Shown: piece after piece, positions 51,777-60,779 of the stretch
Layout: each line of letters begins with the position of its first letter
Position numbering within the stretch: the first letter of the stretch is position 1
Assembly: GCA_910574995.1 (NCBI GenBank)
Contig: CAJTCS010000001.1
Location: forward strand, 310,001 to 374,000
Direction of reading: 5' to 3'
DNA length: 64,000 nucleotides
Source: Oscillospiraceae bacterium
GTDB lineage: Bacteria; Bacillota; Clostridia; Oscillospirales; Acutalibacteraceae
Translations under genes and position numbers: made by a program
Notes under the pieces: model-generated
Told to the model about the DNA's origin: nothing
What the model saw: the letters and a program-made list of their open reading frames with translations, nothing else
The model's database searches: none

Positions 51777-53630
51777 ATGGGCAGCAATGTTTCTACTTTT
51801 GGCGGGTTTTCCACCGCCCGTTTGGGCATATATGCCGCACAGAAAGCTATGGAAGTGGTGGGCAACAACATTTCCAATATCAATACGCCCAACTATACCC
51901 GCCAGGTGTTGAACCAGAAATCCTTACACATTGGCGGGGCCGACCATTATACTTCGGTCTCCAATATCAAGGTGGGCGCGGGCGCCCTATGCACAGGCGT
52001 GTCCCAGCTGCGGGACCCGTACCTGGACATCCGGTACCGCAACGAAATGGCGAATGTAGGCGCCGCCGCCGGGAAATTGTCCGGCTTAGGGGATCTCTCT
52101 GCCATTTTTGACGAGGTGGCCAAGGGCGACGAGGACAACGGCGTGCTGGAACAGCAGATCAACGATTTCCTGTCTAAGCTGCAGGATTTGAACAATTATC
52201 CCAACCGGGATGAATATAACAACATGGTGCGCGGTTCTGCGGAAGCCATGGTAATCTGGTTCAACGAATATGGCAAGCAGCTGGACACCCTGCAGAAAGA
52301 CCAGGAGGCCCAGTTCCGCCAGGACGTTACCGAGGTGAACACCATCCTCACCAGCATCCGCGACCTGAGCGAATCGATCCGTAAGGCGAACATACACGGC
52401 AACGACGCCCTGGAGCTGAAGGACGAGCGCAACGCCCTGATCGACCAGCTTTCCGCCTACATGCGTATCAATGTCAAATATGTAGACGAGGACATCGGCG
52501 CAGGCATGACGGTAGAAAAGCTGGTCATCAATATCAACAGCAATGAATCGGGTATCCCCAGCGAGGGCCCTGTGTTGATTGACGGCAACTATTGTACCCA
52601 GCTTTCCCTGCAGAAGGTGCCGAAAACAGATGAAAACGGCGACCCGGTCCTGGACGACAAGGGCAACCCCGTTATGGTTGACGACCCTAACTTTAAGCTT
52701 CAGCTTGCCAGGCTGGAGGACCGCCGGGGCAAGCTGAAGCCCGGCGCCAACGAGGTAGTCCCTTTAAGCGACACCACCCTGTACGGCTCCCTTCAGTCCG
52801 CCCGTGAGATGCTGACCCGAAAGGGCGAGTATTCTACGGAGGACGATATCCAAAACGACCCCAACGCCGCCACCAAGCGGGGCATCCCCTTCTATAAGAC
52901 GGCCCTGGACCACTTGGCCCGTAAGTTTGCCCAGATGTTCAACGAAGCGAACTCTGTGAACCCCAAAGACAATCCGGGCTTTTATAAGCAGGATGGGAAT
53001 GGGCAGTTGGTAGATGCCAATGGCGCGGTGATTGATACAACCGTTGACGGATGGGAAGAGCTGGCTGTCTTTGACGAGAAATATAAGGATGAGCTGAAGG
53101 CCGGCGCATTGTTCAGCAACAACGGCGCGGGTGACGACACTACCAACATTACCGCTTCAAACATCTCCATTTCCTACAGCTGGTCCCACGATACCGTACA
53201 GGTAGTGCGCACGAAGGACCCGGATAAGCTGCTGAACCAGTCCACTTTCCAGGATAATATTGCCCACATGGTGGCCATGATGGGCGAAAAGCTGAACTTT
53301 GCGCCCACTGATATGGACGACCAGACAGGCGGCCCTGGCGCAGCGGACGGCACTGTTTATTTCGAAGGCTCTTTCCAGGGCATGCTGACAAAGATTTGCA
53401 GCACGCTGGCCAATGACACCAAAACCACCAGCGAGACCTTGGATAACTTCAGCCTGGCTGCTGACGACCTGTACATGAGCCGCGACGGCGTATCCGGCGT
53501 AGACCTGAACGACGAGGCGGTCAGTATGATCCAGTACCAAAAATCCTATACGGCCGCTTGCCGGCTGTTGACCACCCTGGACGAGATGCTGGAAAGGCTT
53601 ATCAGCAATACGGGCATTGTCGGCCGCTAA
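51777..53630 (+). CDS. flgK: Flagellar hook-associated protein 1 (FlgK)
   Basis: This 617-aa exported (type III, no signal peptide) hook-filament junction protein has the N-terminal rod/hook motif FSTARLGIYAAQKAMEVVGN followed by NISNINTPNYTRQVL. The C-terminal heptad region is GVSGVDLNDEAVSMIQYQKS, then YTAACRLLTTLDEMLERLIS. The variable central part spans about residues 250-520. An AAGGAGG site precedes the ATG. flgL follows after 33 bp. Confidence 0.96.
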   Translation: MGSNVSTFGGFSTARLGIYAAQKAMEVVGNNISNINTPNYTRQVLNQKSLHIGGADHYTSVSNIKVGAGALCTGVSQLRDPYLDIRYRNEMANVGAAAGKLSGLGDLSAIFDEVAKGDEDNGVLEQQINDFLSKLQDLNNYPNRDEYNNMVRGSAEAMVIWFNEYGKQLDTLQKDQEAQFRQDVTEVNTILTSIRDLSESIRKANIHGNDALELKDERNALIDQLSAYMRINVKYVDEDIGAGMTVEKLVININSNESGIPSEGPVLIDGNYCTQLSLQKVPKTDENGDPVLDDKGNPVMVDDPNFKLQLARLEDRRGKLKPGANEVVPLSDTTLYGSLQSAREMLTRKGEYSTEDDIQNDPNAATKRGIPFYKTALDHLARKFAQMFNEANSVNPKDNPGFYKQDGNGQLVDANGAVIDTTVDGWEELAVFDEKYKDELKAGALFSNNGAGDDTTNITASNISISYSWSHDTVQVVRTKDPDKLLNQSTFQDNIAHMVAMMGEKLNFAPTDMDDQTGGPGAADGTVYFEGSFQGMLTKICSTLANDTKTTSETLDNFSLAADDLYMSRDGVSGVDLNDEAVSMIQYQKSYTAACRLLTTLDEMLERLISNTGIVGR

Positions 53631-53663
53631 TGTAAACTCCCTATTGAAAGAGGTGTAAGATAG

Positions 53664-55034
53664 ATGATCCGCCGTGTAACCACAAATGGTACGATGTATA
53701 GCTATAAAGCCAACCTGATGCGAAGCTTTAACAAGCTGGTGAACGCCAGCGACAGGCTGATTACCAACCGCAGGTTCAATTCCTATGCGGAAGACCCCGC
53801 TGCTGCCAGCCGGGCGTTCCAGCTGCGGCGCAACATGTGGAACACAGAGTCCCAGTTGCGCACCAACTCCTCGGTGCAGGGGAAATTCAGCCAGGGCTGG
53901 GACGCTATAGACGAGGTGTATGACAAGCTGGGCAACGAGCTGGCCAACTTCTCTGACCTGCGGGCTGAAAACGACCCGGATGGTTCCGCCCGTAAGGCCC
54001 TGGGGCAGTCTATGATTGCCACGGCCAATTCCATCGTATATACCATGAACTCCAAGTTTGGCGACGAATACATTTTTGCCGGGGCCGATGGGTTGAATCC
54101 GCCCTTCTCCTGGGCGGAGGATGGCAGTACCCTATTGTTCCGGGGCGTGCCTGTAGACAGCGACCCCGACGACCCCGCTTTCCAGGCCCAGCCCGCCGTA
54201 TTCGAAGCCAAAAATGTCCCCGTCCCAGGCGCTGGCGTGGGCTCCTTGACAATCGGCAATTTTACCGCAACAGTTACGCCTGACGCAGCGCCTAAAACCC
54301 AGCTGCAAGAATTTGCCAATGCGTATAACAATGATGCGGCCAACGCCGATTGGACGGCCTCTGTCAATGAGGATGGCACCGGCATCGTCTTTACCGCCAA
54401 ACAAGCGGGCGATATGGGCACATTGGGCCTGACCCAGCCAGCTGGCACCACACAGGTTTCCGCCGGGCAGGATGTCCAGCAGGATAAGATTGATGCTGCC
54501 CAGAAAGCGCAGGAAGCCATGAAAGCGATGATGGAAGAGTATACCCATGTAGACCTGGGCATGGGCATGCATGAGCAGAACGGCAAAATGGTTGAATCCA
54601 CTGTGTTCAATTCCGCGCTGTGCGGTTTGAAGTATCTGGGCGGCTTTGGCCTGGATGCGGACGGCGACCCGGAGAATTTCATTTCCATCATCAAAAAAGT
54701 GGGCGATTTGCTGTATAACTGCGATGAAGACGACGGCTCTTTCACCACGGGCACCCGGAATGACCTGGACCGTTTGACAGGGAAGCTGCAGGAAACCTTG
54801 GCTGAAGTCAGCCTGAACCATGTGGATCTGGATACCGAGGTGGCTTTTCTGAAAAGCAACAACACCCGCTTGACCGCTACCAAAGACACGCTGAACGACC
54901 AGATTACACAGGTGGAAGACATGGACCCCGCCGAGGCCATCACCTCGTTGATGTGGGCCCAGTATTCCTACAACGCTGCTCTGAAAATCGGGAATGGCAT
55001 CCTGTCACAGTCTTTGCTTGACTATTTGGGCTGA
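53664..55034 (+). CDS. flgL: Flagellar hook-associated protein 3 (FlgL)
   Basis: This 456-aa junction protein of the flagellin superfamily is longer than most FlgL (about 300-400 aa). Conserved ends are RRVTTNGTMYSYKANLMRSF, NRRFNSYAEDPAAASRAFQL and, at the C-terminus, LDTEVAFLKSNNTRLTATKD plus VEDMDPAEAITSLMWAQYSY. The extra length lies in a central variable insert (about residues 165-300). Confidence 0.95.
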   Translation: MIRRVTTNGTMYSYKANLMRSFNKLVNASDRLITNRRFNSYAEDPAAASRAFQLRRNMWNTESQLRTNSSVQGKFSQGWDAIDEVYDKLGNELANFSDLRAENDPDGSARKALGQSMIATANSIVYTMNSKFGDEYIFAGADGLNPPFSWAEDGSTLLFRGVPVDSDPDDPAFQAQPAVFEAKNVPVPGAGVGSLTIGNFTATVTPDAAPKTQLQEFANAYNNDAANADWTASVNEDGTGIVFTAKQAGDMGTLGLTQPAGTTQVSAGQDVQQDKIDAAQKAQEAMKAMMEEYTHVDLGMGMHEQNGKMVESTVFNSALCGLKYLGGFGLDADGDPENFISIIKKVGDLLYNCDEDDGSFTTGTRNDLDRLTGKLQETLAEVSLNHVDLDTEVAFLKSNNTRLTATKDTLNDQITQVEDMDPAEAITSLMWAQYSYNAALKIGNGILSQSLLDYLG

Positions 55035-55084
55035 TAGCGTTATGATTAAGTAAAAGGAGTTTTTAGAGGGAGGAGCACGTTAGT

Positions 55085-55702
55085 ATGGGACCGTTGATTG
55101 AAATTAAAACAGTACCGATCGAGTTGGAGATGAAGACAAAAAACGCTCAGCTGCTTTATTCTCGCGGGACTGCCGAAATGGAAATCAGCCGTGACAAGGG
55201 TGGCGTCAGCATCAAAAGCAGGCCCATCAAGGTGAAGATGGATTCCTTTGAGGCGCAGAATTCTATCCGCCCCACCACGGTGCGCAGCATCGAGCAGGCC
55301 GCCCAGAAGGGCAAGCAGGCTGCCTATGAGGCCACGGCCACTTATGCCCAGCGGGGCCAGCTGATGCTGCGGGCCCAGGTGGGCGAAGAGCTGGTCACCC
55401 AGTTTGCGGAAGAGGATTTTGACAAGCAGATGATCGCCTATAAACAGGAGTTTGGCCTGGATTTTATCCCCAAGGGCGGCGTAGACCTGCAATGGGAAGG
55501 CGGCGAAATGCAGATCCGTTATGAGATGGATAAGTTGAACTTCAACTGGAAGACTGGCGGGGTGGGCTTTGAGTTCGTCCCGGGTGACATTGAGATTTCC
55601 GTAGTGCAGCGGCCAGAGGTTATCATCAAGTATGTAGGTGAACCCATGTATGTGCCGCCCTCGGCAAACCCCAATTACCAGCCAATAAACGTCGAGGCGT
55701 AA
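55085..55702 (+). CDS. DUF6470 family protein (YviE position)
   Basis: This 205-aa soluble protein lies between flgL and fliW, the place of B. subtilis yviE, and matches that family: PLIEIKTVPIELEMKTKNAQ, ISRDKGGVSIKSRPIKVKMD, and repeated PGDIEISVVQRPEVIIKYVG near the end. The function is unknown. Conserved position suggests a role in filament assembly or in FliW-CsrA control. Confidence 0.85.
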   Translation: MGPLIEIKTVPIELEMKTKNAQLLYSRGTAEMEISRDKGGVSIKSRPIKVKMDSFEAQNSIRPTTVRSIEQAAQKGKQAAYEATATYAQRGQLMLRAQVGEELVTQFAEEDFDKQMIAYKQEFGLDFIPKGGVDLQWEGGEMQIRYEMDKLNFNWKTGGVGFEFVPGDIEISVVQRPEVIIKYVGEPMYVPPSANPNYQPINVEA

Positions 55703-55714
55703 AGAGGTATTTTT

Positions 55715-56158
55715 GTGAAAATATCCACTAAATATTTCGGCGACATTGAGTACGAAAAAAAGGACGTCCTCTCGTTCCCCAAAGGGCTGTTTGCCTTTGA
55801 GGACGAGAAGGAGTTCCTTTTGCTGCCCTTCTCTGGCAGCGAGGGCGCCATGCTGTGCCTGCAGAGCCTGGGGACGCCCCAGCTGGCCTTTGTCGTGATG
55901 AACCCCTTTTCCCTCCGCCAGGAATACGCGCCCCAGCTCCAGCCGGAAGAGTTGAAGGAAATGGGCGTGGGGGACAGCCGGGACCTGTGCTTTTATGTGC
56001 TGTGCGTAGTGAAGAATCCTGTATCCAGCAGCACGGTGAATCTGAAGTGTCCTGTAGCCATCAATGATGAGACACGCCAGGGGATGCAGGTCATTTTGGA
56101 AGGGGATGACTATGAGATGCGCCATCTGCTTTCCGAATTTGCGGAAGGGGGAAAGTAA
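55715..56158 (+). CDS. fliW: Flagellar assembly factor FliW
   Basis: This 147-aa protein antagonises CsrA and binds flagellin. Conserved text includes ISTKYFGDIEYEKKDVLSFP, KGLFAFEDEKEFLLLPF, LAFVVMNPFSLRQEY, and NLKCPVAINDETRQGMQVIL. The start is GTG at 55715 after AAAGAGG. The next gene, csrA, begins 3 bp after its stop. FliW released when flagellin is exported frees or blocks CsrA, which controls flagellin translation in Bacillus. Confidence 0.96.
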   Translation: MKISTKYFGDIEYEKKDVLSFPKGLFAFEDEKEFLLLPFSGSEGAMLCLQSLGTPQLAFVVMNPFSLRQEYAPQLQPEELKEMGVGDSRDLCFYVLCVVKNPVSSSTVNLKCPVAINDETRQGMQVILEGDDYEMRHLLSEFAEGGK

Positions 56159-56160
56159 AA

Positions 56161-56442
56161 ATGCTTATCCTCCGCCGCAAGCCAGGGGAGTCTTTCCGTG
56201 TTGGGGGTAATGTAACGATAACGGTGCTCTCTTCAAAGGACAACGAAGTGCAGATCGCGATTGACGCGCCAAAAGAAGTGGCGGTTCTGCGCAGCGAACT
56301 ATATAATGCGATGAATGAAAACCGGGATGCGGCTGCTGAGCAGTCCCAACCTCAAGAGCTTTTGGCTTTGCTTAGCCACATGCAGCAGAAAGAGCCAGGG
56401 GAGAAACCGGATGGGGACAACCAAAAAAGAGGGGGCAAATAG
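56161..56442 (+). CDS. csrA: Translational regulator CsrA
   Basis: This 93-aa RNA-binding protein has the canonical start MLILRRKPGESFRVGGNVTI and VQIAIDAPKEVAVLRSELYN, followed by a C-terminal extension of about 30 residues with LLALLSHMQQKEPGEKPDG. Most CsrA are 60-75 aa. The core binds GGA loops in mRNA leaders, typically of flagellin. The last codons form the left arm of the operon terminator. Confidence 0.95.
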   Translation: MLILRRKPGESFRVGGNVTITVLSSKDNEVQIAIDAPKEVAVLRSELYNAMNENRDAAAEQSQPQELLALLSHMQQKEPGEKPDGDNQKRGGK

Positions 56443-56461
56443 GTATGCCCCCTCTTTTTTT
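56423..56461. terminator. Bidirectional terminator overlapping the csrA stop
   Basis: Stem AAAAAAGAGGGGGC / GCCCCCTCTTTTTTT with a short loop; the csrA stop codon lies in the loop. T tracts on both sides suit the convergent genes. Confidence 0.92.
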
Positions 56462-56474
56462 CCAGTTTTCAGGG

Positions 56475-57248
56475 TCAGTGCCGCGGGCTTTCCGAGACTT
56501 TCTTGCAGGCCCACATCAGCTGGGCGATAATAGCGGTGTTGTAGCGGCCTTCGTATACCGTAAGCATAGGGATCTCCTCTTGCTCCCGGACCACCACATA
56601 CTTGGCAGGCAGGCTGGTAAGGGCCAGCGCCATTACGTCTGTGCGGCAGCGGGGGCAAGAACACATGTCGAACATTTTGATATAGCGGTCCACCTTTTCC
56701 TCTACCAAAGCCTGCATGACGTTTAGGCAGGAAATGGCAGGGGCCGGCGCTTCTTCCGCTTCCGGCGTTGGGCCTTCTTCCTCTACCGGGGGGGGAAGCG
56801 CAGGGCCGGGTTCTTCCTCCGGGGCGGCGGTTTCCAGCTGGGGCTGGGGGGGGGCCTCCGGCTCTGGCACAGGCTCTTCCACGGGCGCGGGGAGATCGGG
56901 GCCTGCCTGTACGGTAGGTCCCGCTTCTACTACAGGGGCTAACTCCTGCATAGGGATAAACTCTGGTTCCGCCTCAACTTCCTGGGGTGGTTCCGGCTGC
57001 GGTGCGGCGGGCTGCGAAGGCTCTTCGGCCAGCTCGGCTGCCAAATCCTCTTCCAGGGCGTCCCGTATCTGTTGGGCAACGGTCTCGTTATCCGCCAGCT
57101 GGGGTGTGGCAGGGGGCGGTGCAGGGGAACGGGCGGCCTGGGAGGCGCCGTCTTCCACAGGGTGTTCGGTTTCGGTCAACAAGTTCAGTACATGGGCGGT
57201 CTTGCTGCTTTTTCCGCCGCGTCCAGATTTCCCATTTGCCTTTGGCAT
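56475..57248 (-). CDS. ComFB-domain protein with basic N-terminus and acidic Pro-rich linker
   Basis: This 257-aa protein has three parts. Residues 1-20 are strongly basic (MPKANGKSGRGGKSSK). Residues ~30-172 are a low-complexity Pro/Glu/Ala linker. Residues ~173-253 match the late-competence ComFB domain: CLNVMQALVEEKVDRYIKMF, the cysteine motif CSCPRCRTDVMALALTSLP, and YNTAIIAQLMWACKK. ComFB domains have been reported as cyclic-dinucleotide receptors in other bacteria. It lies 34 bp after a parA gene on the same strand, inside flagellar genes. A basic N-terminal peptide is a common feature of proteins that activate ParA ATPases, so I infer that the two work together. It could also only be a wall- or DNA-associated regulator. 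Confidence 0.78.
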   Translation of the reverse strand: MPKANGKSGRGGKSSKTAHVLNLLTETEHPVEDGASQAARSPAPPPATPQLADNETVAQQIRDALEEDLAAELAEEPSQPAAPQPEPPQEVEAEPEFIPMQELAPVVEAGPTVQAGPDLPAPVEEPVPEPEAPPQPQLETAAPEEEPGPALPPPVEEEGPTPEAEEAPAPAISCLNVMQALVEEKVDRYIKMFDMCSCPRCRTDVMALALTSLPAKYVVVREQEEIPMLTVYEGRYNTAIIAQLMWACKKVSESPRH

Positions 57249-57282
57249 ATTTGTTCACATTCCTTTCTGTGTATGGTGCAAG

Positions 57283-58062
57283 TCAGCGGATGGGGGGCCA
57301 AGGGGCCGGGTTCCCCATCAATTCGTCCAGAAGCGCCTGGAAGTCCTGGGAAGGCTTAGAAGAGGGGGCGTAGCTTAAAACACTTTCCCCGTGGGCGGGG
57401 GCTTCGGCCACGGCCACGCTGGTACGGATCTTTGTCTCGAAGACTTTGGTATCCAGCCGGCGGGCAATCTCCCCGGAAAGTTCAAGCACCTCCCGGTTCA
57501 GGGTCAGGCGGTTATTGAATTTATTCAGCAAAATACCTAGCACCCGCAGGTCTGGGTTGTAGTATTTACGCACGGTGTTAATGGTATCCAATATCTGGGA
57601 GATGCCCAGGAGGCTTAAAATTTCCGGGGCCATGGGAATGATCAGCGCGCCGGAAGCCACATAGGCATTCACCGTCAAAACGTTCAGAGCGGGGGGGGTA
57701 TCGATGATAATATAATCGTAACGGTTGGACACATGGTCCAGCTCGTTCTTCAGCATGTATTCCCGGCCTGGAGAGTTGAACTCCAGCTCGGCTGTGGACA
57801 GCAGGATATTAGAGGGCAGGATATCCCCCAATTCGGTAGAGACGATGGCGCTTTCCACCTGGGCCGTGCCTTTGAAGACCTCATACACGGTGGTGCTGTT
57901 TTCAATATCCAGCCCGGCGGAGAAACCCAGGCTGCCTTGGGGGTCCAGGTCAACGCCCAGCACCCGCAGGCCGCGCATGTGCAGGGCATTGATGAGGGAA
58001 AGCGAAGTGGTAGTTTTGCCCACACCGCCTTTCTGGTTGGTTACGGTGATGATTTTTTCCAT
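57283..58062 (-). CDS. ParA/Soj-like ATPase (orphan)
   Basis: This 259-aa deviant Walker A ATPase has TVTNQKGGVGKTTTSLSL (deviant P-loop with signature lysine), VLGVDLDPQGSLGFSAG, Walker B YDYIIIDTPPALNVLTVNAY and a C-terminal helix region typical of small ParA/Soj. Lacking a helix-turn-helix, it belongs to the group that positions chromosomes, plasmids, carboxysomes or chemosensory arrays by walking on the nucleoid. There is no parB or parS site here. Its operon partner is the ComFB-domain protein. The location between csrA and fliD suggests a role in placing motility or chemotaxis components; that is inference. Confidence 0.9.
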   Translation of the reverse strand: MEKIITVTNQKGGVGKTTTSLSLINALHMRGLRVLGVDLDPQGSLGFSAGLDIENSTTVYEVFKGTAQVESAIVSTELGDILPSNILLSTAELEFNSPGREYMLKNELDHVSNRYDYIIIDTPPALNVLTVNAYVASGALIIPMAPEILSLLGISQILDTINTVRKYYNPDLRVLGILLNKFNNRLTLNREVLELSGEIARRLDTKVFETKIRTSVAVAEAPAHGESVLSYAPSSKPSQDFQALLDELMGNPAPWPPIR

Positions 58063-58104
58063 ATGGAACCTCTCTATCTAAGAGCAAATTTTTGCTGAAA
58101 GCCC

Positions 58105-58131
58105 TTATCTTTCTATTTTCTATGTCGATAT
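58105..58131 (+). promoter_or_regulatory. Sigma-D-like promoter for fliD-fliS
   Basis: (C)TTAT, exactly 15 bp, GTCGATAT. A small palindrome AGCAAA-TT-TTTGCT lies just upstream at 58083-58096 and could be an operator for parA or fliD. Confidence 0.55.
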
Positions 58132-58264
58132 AAATAGGGAAAGAGTTAAGTGTTTTTGCGGCTTTTTTTCAAGATTTAGCCATTCTTTTTTCAAAAACGG
58201 GCTTAACTCCCATCTGGTATACCCTTGTGTTGTGCATTTTTACTATAAAAAGGAGTGAGAATTT

Positions 58265-60718
58265 GTGGCATCTATCAGTAGCTTGATGGGAAGCGGTTCT
58301 ACCAGTAGTATCTACGGAAACCGTAATGTTATCAGCGGCCTTGCCAGCGGCATGGATACCGAGGCTATGATCGAAAATAGTATTGCCGGTTACAAGAATA
58401 AGATCATGGCGCTGCAGAAAAAGCAGGTTAAAACAGAGTGGCAGCAGGACGCTTACCGCAGCATCATCAGCAAGATGGTGGGCCTTACCCAGAAGTATAC
58501 CTCTTATACTTCCGGTACCAACCTGTTTAGCAATTCCTTCTTCAATAGGGCCGTCACTTCCACCGCCCATGGCTCTAACGCCTCGAAGGTTTCAGCTACC
58601 GGCAAGAGCAGCAACAATATCTCCATCGAGAGCGTCAGCTCTGTAGCCAAGGCCGCCCGGTATTCTACCGGTGCCCAGCAGCTGGTGGACAACGCCTCTA
58701 GGACGGAGGCCATGGACTGGTCTGAAAACGGCGTTACCGAAAGCACTATCGCCGGTACCATCAACATGAAATACGGCAACAACAGCCTTAGCCTGCGTTT
58801 TGGGGAGAACGACATTTTCGAGTCTACGCAGGACCTGGTGGACGAGATCAACAAGCAGCTGGCCGACCAGACCATCAAGACCAACAGCGGCTCCGGTAAA
58901 GCTTCCGACTACCTGGAGGCCAAGACCTACGGTGACGGCCGTATTGTTTTCGAGCAGAAAAAGGCGCAGAACAAGTTCTACTTTGAAAGCGCCAGCGAGA
59001 ACATAGAAAAAACGATGGGCCTGGAGACCGGCGAGGACAGCCCTACTGTCTTGTTTGCACCGGATAAGCAGCTGACCCAAAAGACCAGCCTGGTGGAGCA
59101 CATGAAGGACCGCACCATGAGCTTTACCCTGGATGGCGTGACCAAGACCATCAGCCTGGGCCCCAAGGGTGAAAATGACACAGAGTACCAGGAGTTTGCG
59201 AAGCTTGCCTCTGACCCCAATATTGGCGATAAGAAAAAGGCGGAGACCTTCTCCCGGTTCCTGCAGAAGCGCGTAGACGAAGCGTTTGGCAAGGACAGGA
59301 TTTCCATAGGCGAAAGGAAAGTGGCGGACGCTGACGGGAAGGTGTCCTATGCCCTGGACATCAAGGCCTATGAGGGCAACAACGACCAGAACCACACCCT
59401 TACGGTTACCTCTTCTGCCAGCCGGGCCCTGGGCTTGGGCAACACGGGCATCGGCAACACCATGAACACCAGCTGGACGCTGGGCGATGTGATGGCGGAC
59501 GATTATTTTGCCAAGAGGAACGAAGACGGCAGTATCGCAAAGGATGAGAGCGGCAAGACCATTTATGAAAAGAAAGACCTGGTCATCAATGGCAAGACCA
59601 TCGGTACCTTTGATAAGGACACGACGCTGGAAAGCGTGCTGACCAGCATCAACAATAACGCGGACGCGGGGGTGAACGTAAGCTTTTCTAAGCTGACCAA
59701 TGAGTTCGTCTTTACCAGCCGCGAAACGGGCTCCCACAAGGAGATTACCATGGACAGCGACTTTGCCAAGGCGCTGTTTGGCGACGCCAGCAAAGCCGGC
59801 ACGGCTGAAAACCCCACCGCAAAGTATGAAAAGGGTGAGGACACGGTCTTTACCGCCAATATAAACGGCAGCAGCAAGACCTTTACCCGCTCTACCAATG
59901 TGGTAGACCTGGATGGCTTGTCCGTTACGTTTAAGGAAACCTTTGATTCGAAAGCCGTGGACGGCGGCGACGCGGTTACCTTTACTACCGCTACCGATAC
60001 GGACACGATTGTAGACGCTATCAAGTCCTTTGTAGAGGACTATAATGCCATGGCTTCGGAAATCCACAGCGCCTATTCCACTTTGCCATATCAGAAGAGC
60101 AGCGGCTCTTTCGCCAATTACGAGCCTCTGGTGGGGGACGAAACCGACGGTTACAGTGAGAGCGAGCTGAAACGCTATGAGGAAAAGGCCAAGCAGGGCA
60201 TCCTCTTTGGCGACCGGGATCTCTCCACCTTGTACCGGGACCTGACTAGCGCCATCCAAAGCAGCGGCGTAGACGGGGCGACACTGCGCTCGATCGGCAT
60301 CGAGACCAGCTATGCGGACGGCATGACCACCCTTAAGCTGAATGAGACCAAGCTGCGTGAGGCCCTTTCGGCCGACCCTGACAAGGTGCGGGACGCTTTT
60401 ACCAAAACCAAGGAAAACGGGGCTTCTTCTAACGGCCTGATGTATAATTTGAAAAACACCATGGACCGGTATGCCAGCACCTCCATCGCCAACCCCGGCA
60501 CACTGGTGAAAAAGGCCGGCACGCCCTTATCCTCCTACTCCCTGCAAAGCAACGTCCTCCAGGACCAGATTGACAGCCTGGAAACCCAGATTGAAAAATG
60601 GCAGGACAAGATGAGCGACCGTATCGATTATTATACCAACCAGTTTACCCGTTTGGAGCAGCTCATCAACCAGATGAACTCCCAAAGCTCTGCTTTGGCC
60701 GGGCTGATGGGCGGCTGA
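58265..60718 (+). CDS. fliD: Flagellar filament cap protein FliD (hook-associated protein 2)
   Basis: This 817-aa protein is far longer than typical FliD (about 450-650 aa). The N-terminal domain has NVISGLASGMDTEAMIENSI and KIMALQKKQVKTEWQQDAYR; the C-terminal coiled coil has LRSIGIETSYADGMTTLKLN, DQIDSLETQIEKWQDKMSDR and YTNQFTRLEQLINQMNSQSS. The extra length lies in the central surface-exposed domains. FliD caps the filament and inserts flagellin. The start is GTG at 58265 after AAAAAGGAG. fliS follows. Confidence 0.95.
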   Translation: MASISSLMGSGSTSSIYGNRNVISGLASGMDTEAMIENSIAGYKNKIMALQKKQVKTEWQQDAYRSIISKMVGLTQKYTSYTSGTNLFSNSFFNRAVTSTAHGSNASKVSATGKSSNNISIESVSSVAKAARYSTGAQQLVDNASRTEAMDWSENGVTESTIAGTINMKYGNNSLSLRFGENDIFESTQDLVDEINKQLADQTIKTNSGSGKASDYLEAKTYGDGRIVFEQKKAQNKFYFESASENIEKTMGLETGEDSPTVLFAPDKQLTQKTSLVEHMKDRTMSFTLDGVTKTISLGPKGENDTEYQEFAKLASDPNIGDKKKAETFSRFLQKRVDEAFGKDRISIGERKVADADGKVSYALDIKAYEGNNDQNHTLTVTSSASRALGLGNTGIGNTMNTSWTLGDVMADDYFAKRNEDGSIAKDESGKTIYEKKDLVINGKTIGTFDKDTTLESVLTSINNNADAGVNVSFSKLTNEFVFTSRETGSHKEITMDSDFAKALFGDASKAGTAENPTAKYEKGEDTVFTANINGSSKTFTRSTNVVDLDGLSVTFKETFDSKAVDGGDAVTFTTATDTDTIVDAIKSFVEDYNAMASEIHSAYSTLPYQKSSGSFANYEPLVGDETDGYSESELKRYEEKAKQGILFGDRDLSTLYRDLTSAIQSSGVDGATLRSIGIETSYADGMTTLKLNETKLREALSADPDKVRDAFTKTKENGASSNGLMYNLKNTMDRYASTSIANPGTLVKKAGTPLSSYSLQSNVLQDQIDSLETQIEKWQDKMSDRIDYYTNQFTRLEQLINQMNSQSSALAGLMGG

Positions 60719-60779
60719 TAAGCTGGCTTTTTACAGGGGGAAAGCTTTTTTACCACAATTGAAAGGCATGGGCAACACA

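Noticed and set aside
57283-58062. Chromosome-partition parA/soj of the origin region
   Set aside because: No parB, gid, mnm or dnaA neighbours and no parS-like 16-mer; the setting is flagellar.
58592-60259. 555-codon frame opposite fliD
   Set aside because: Antisense shadow of a clear fliD; composition is typical of reverse-frame translation.
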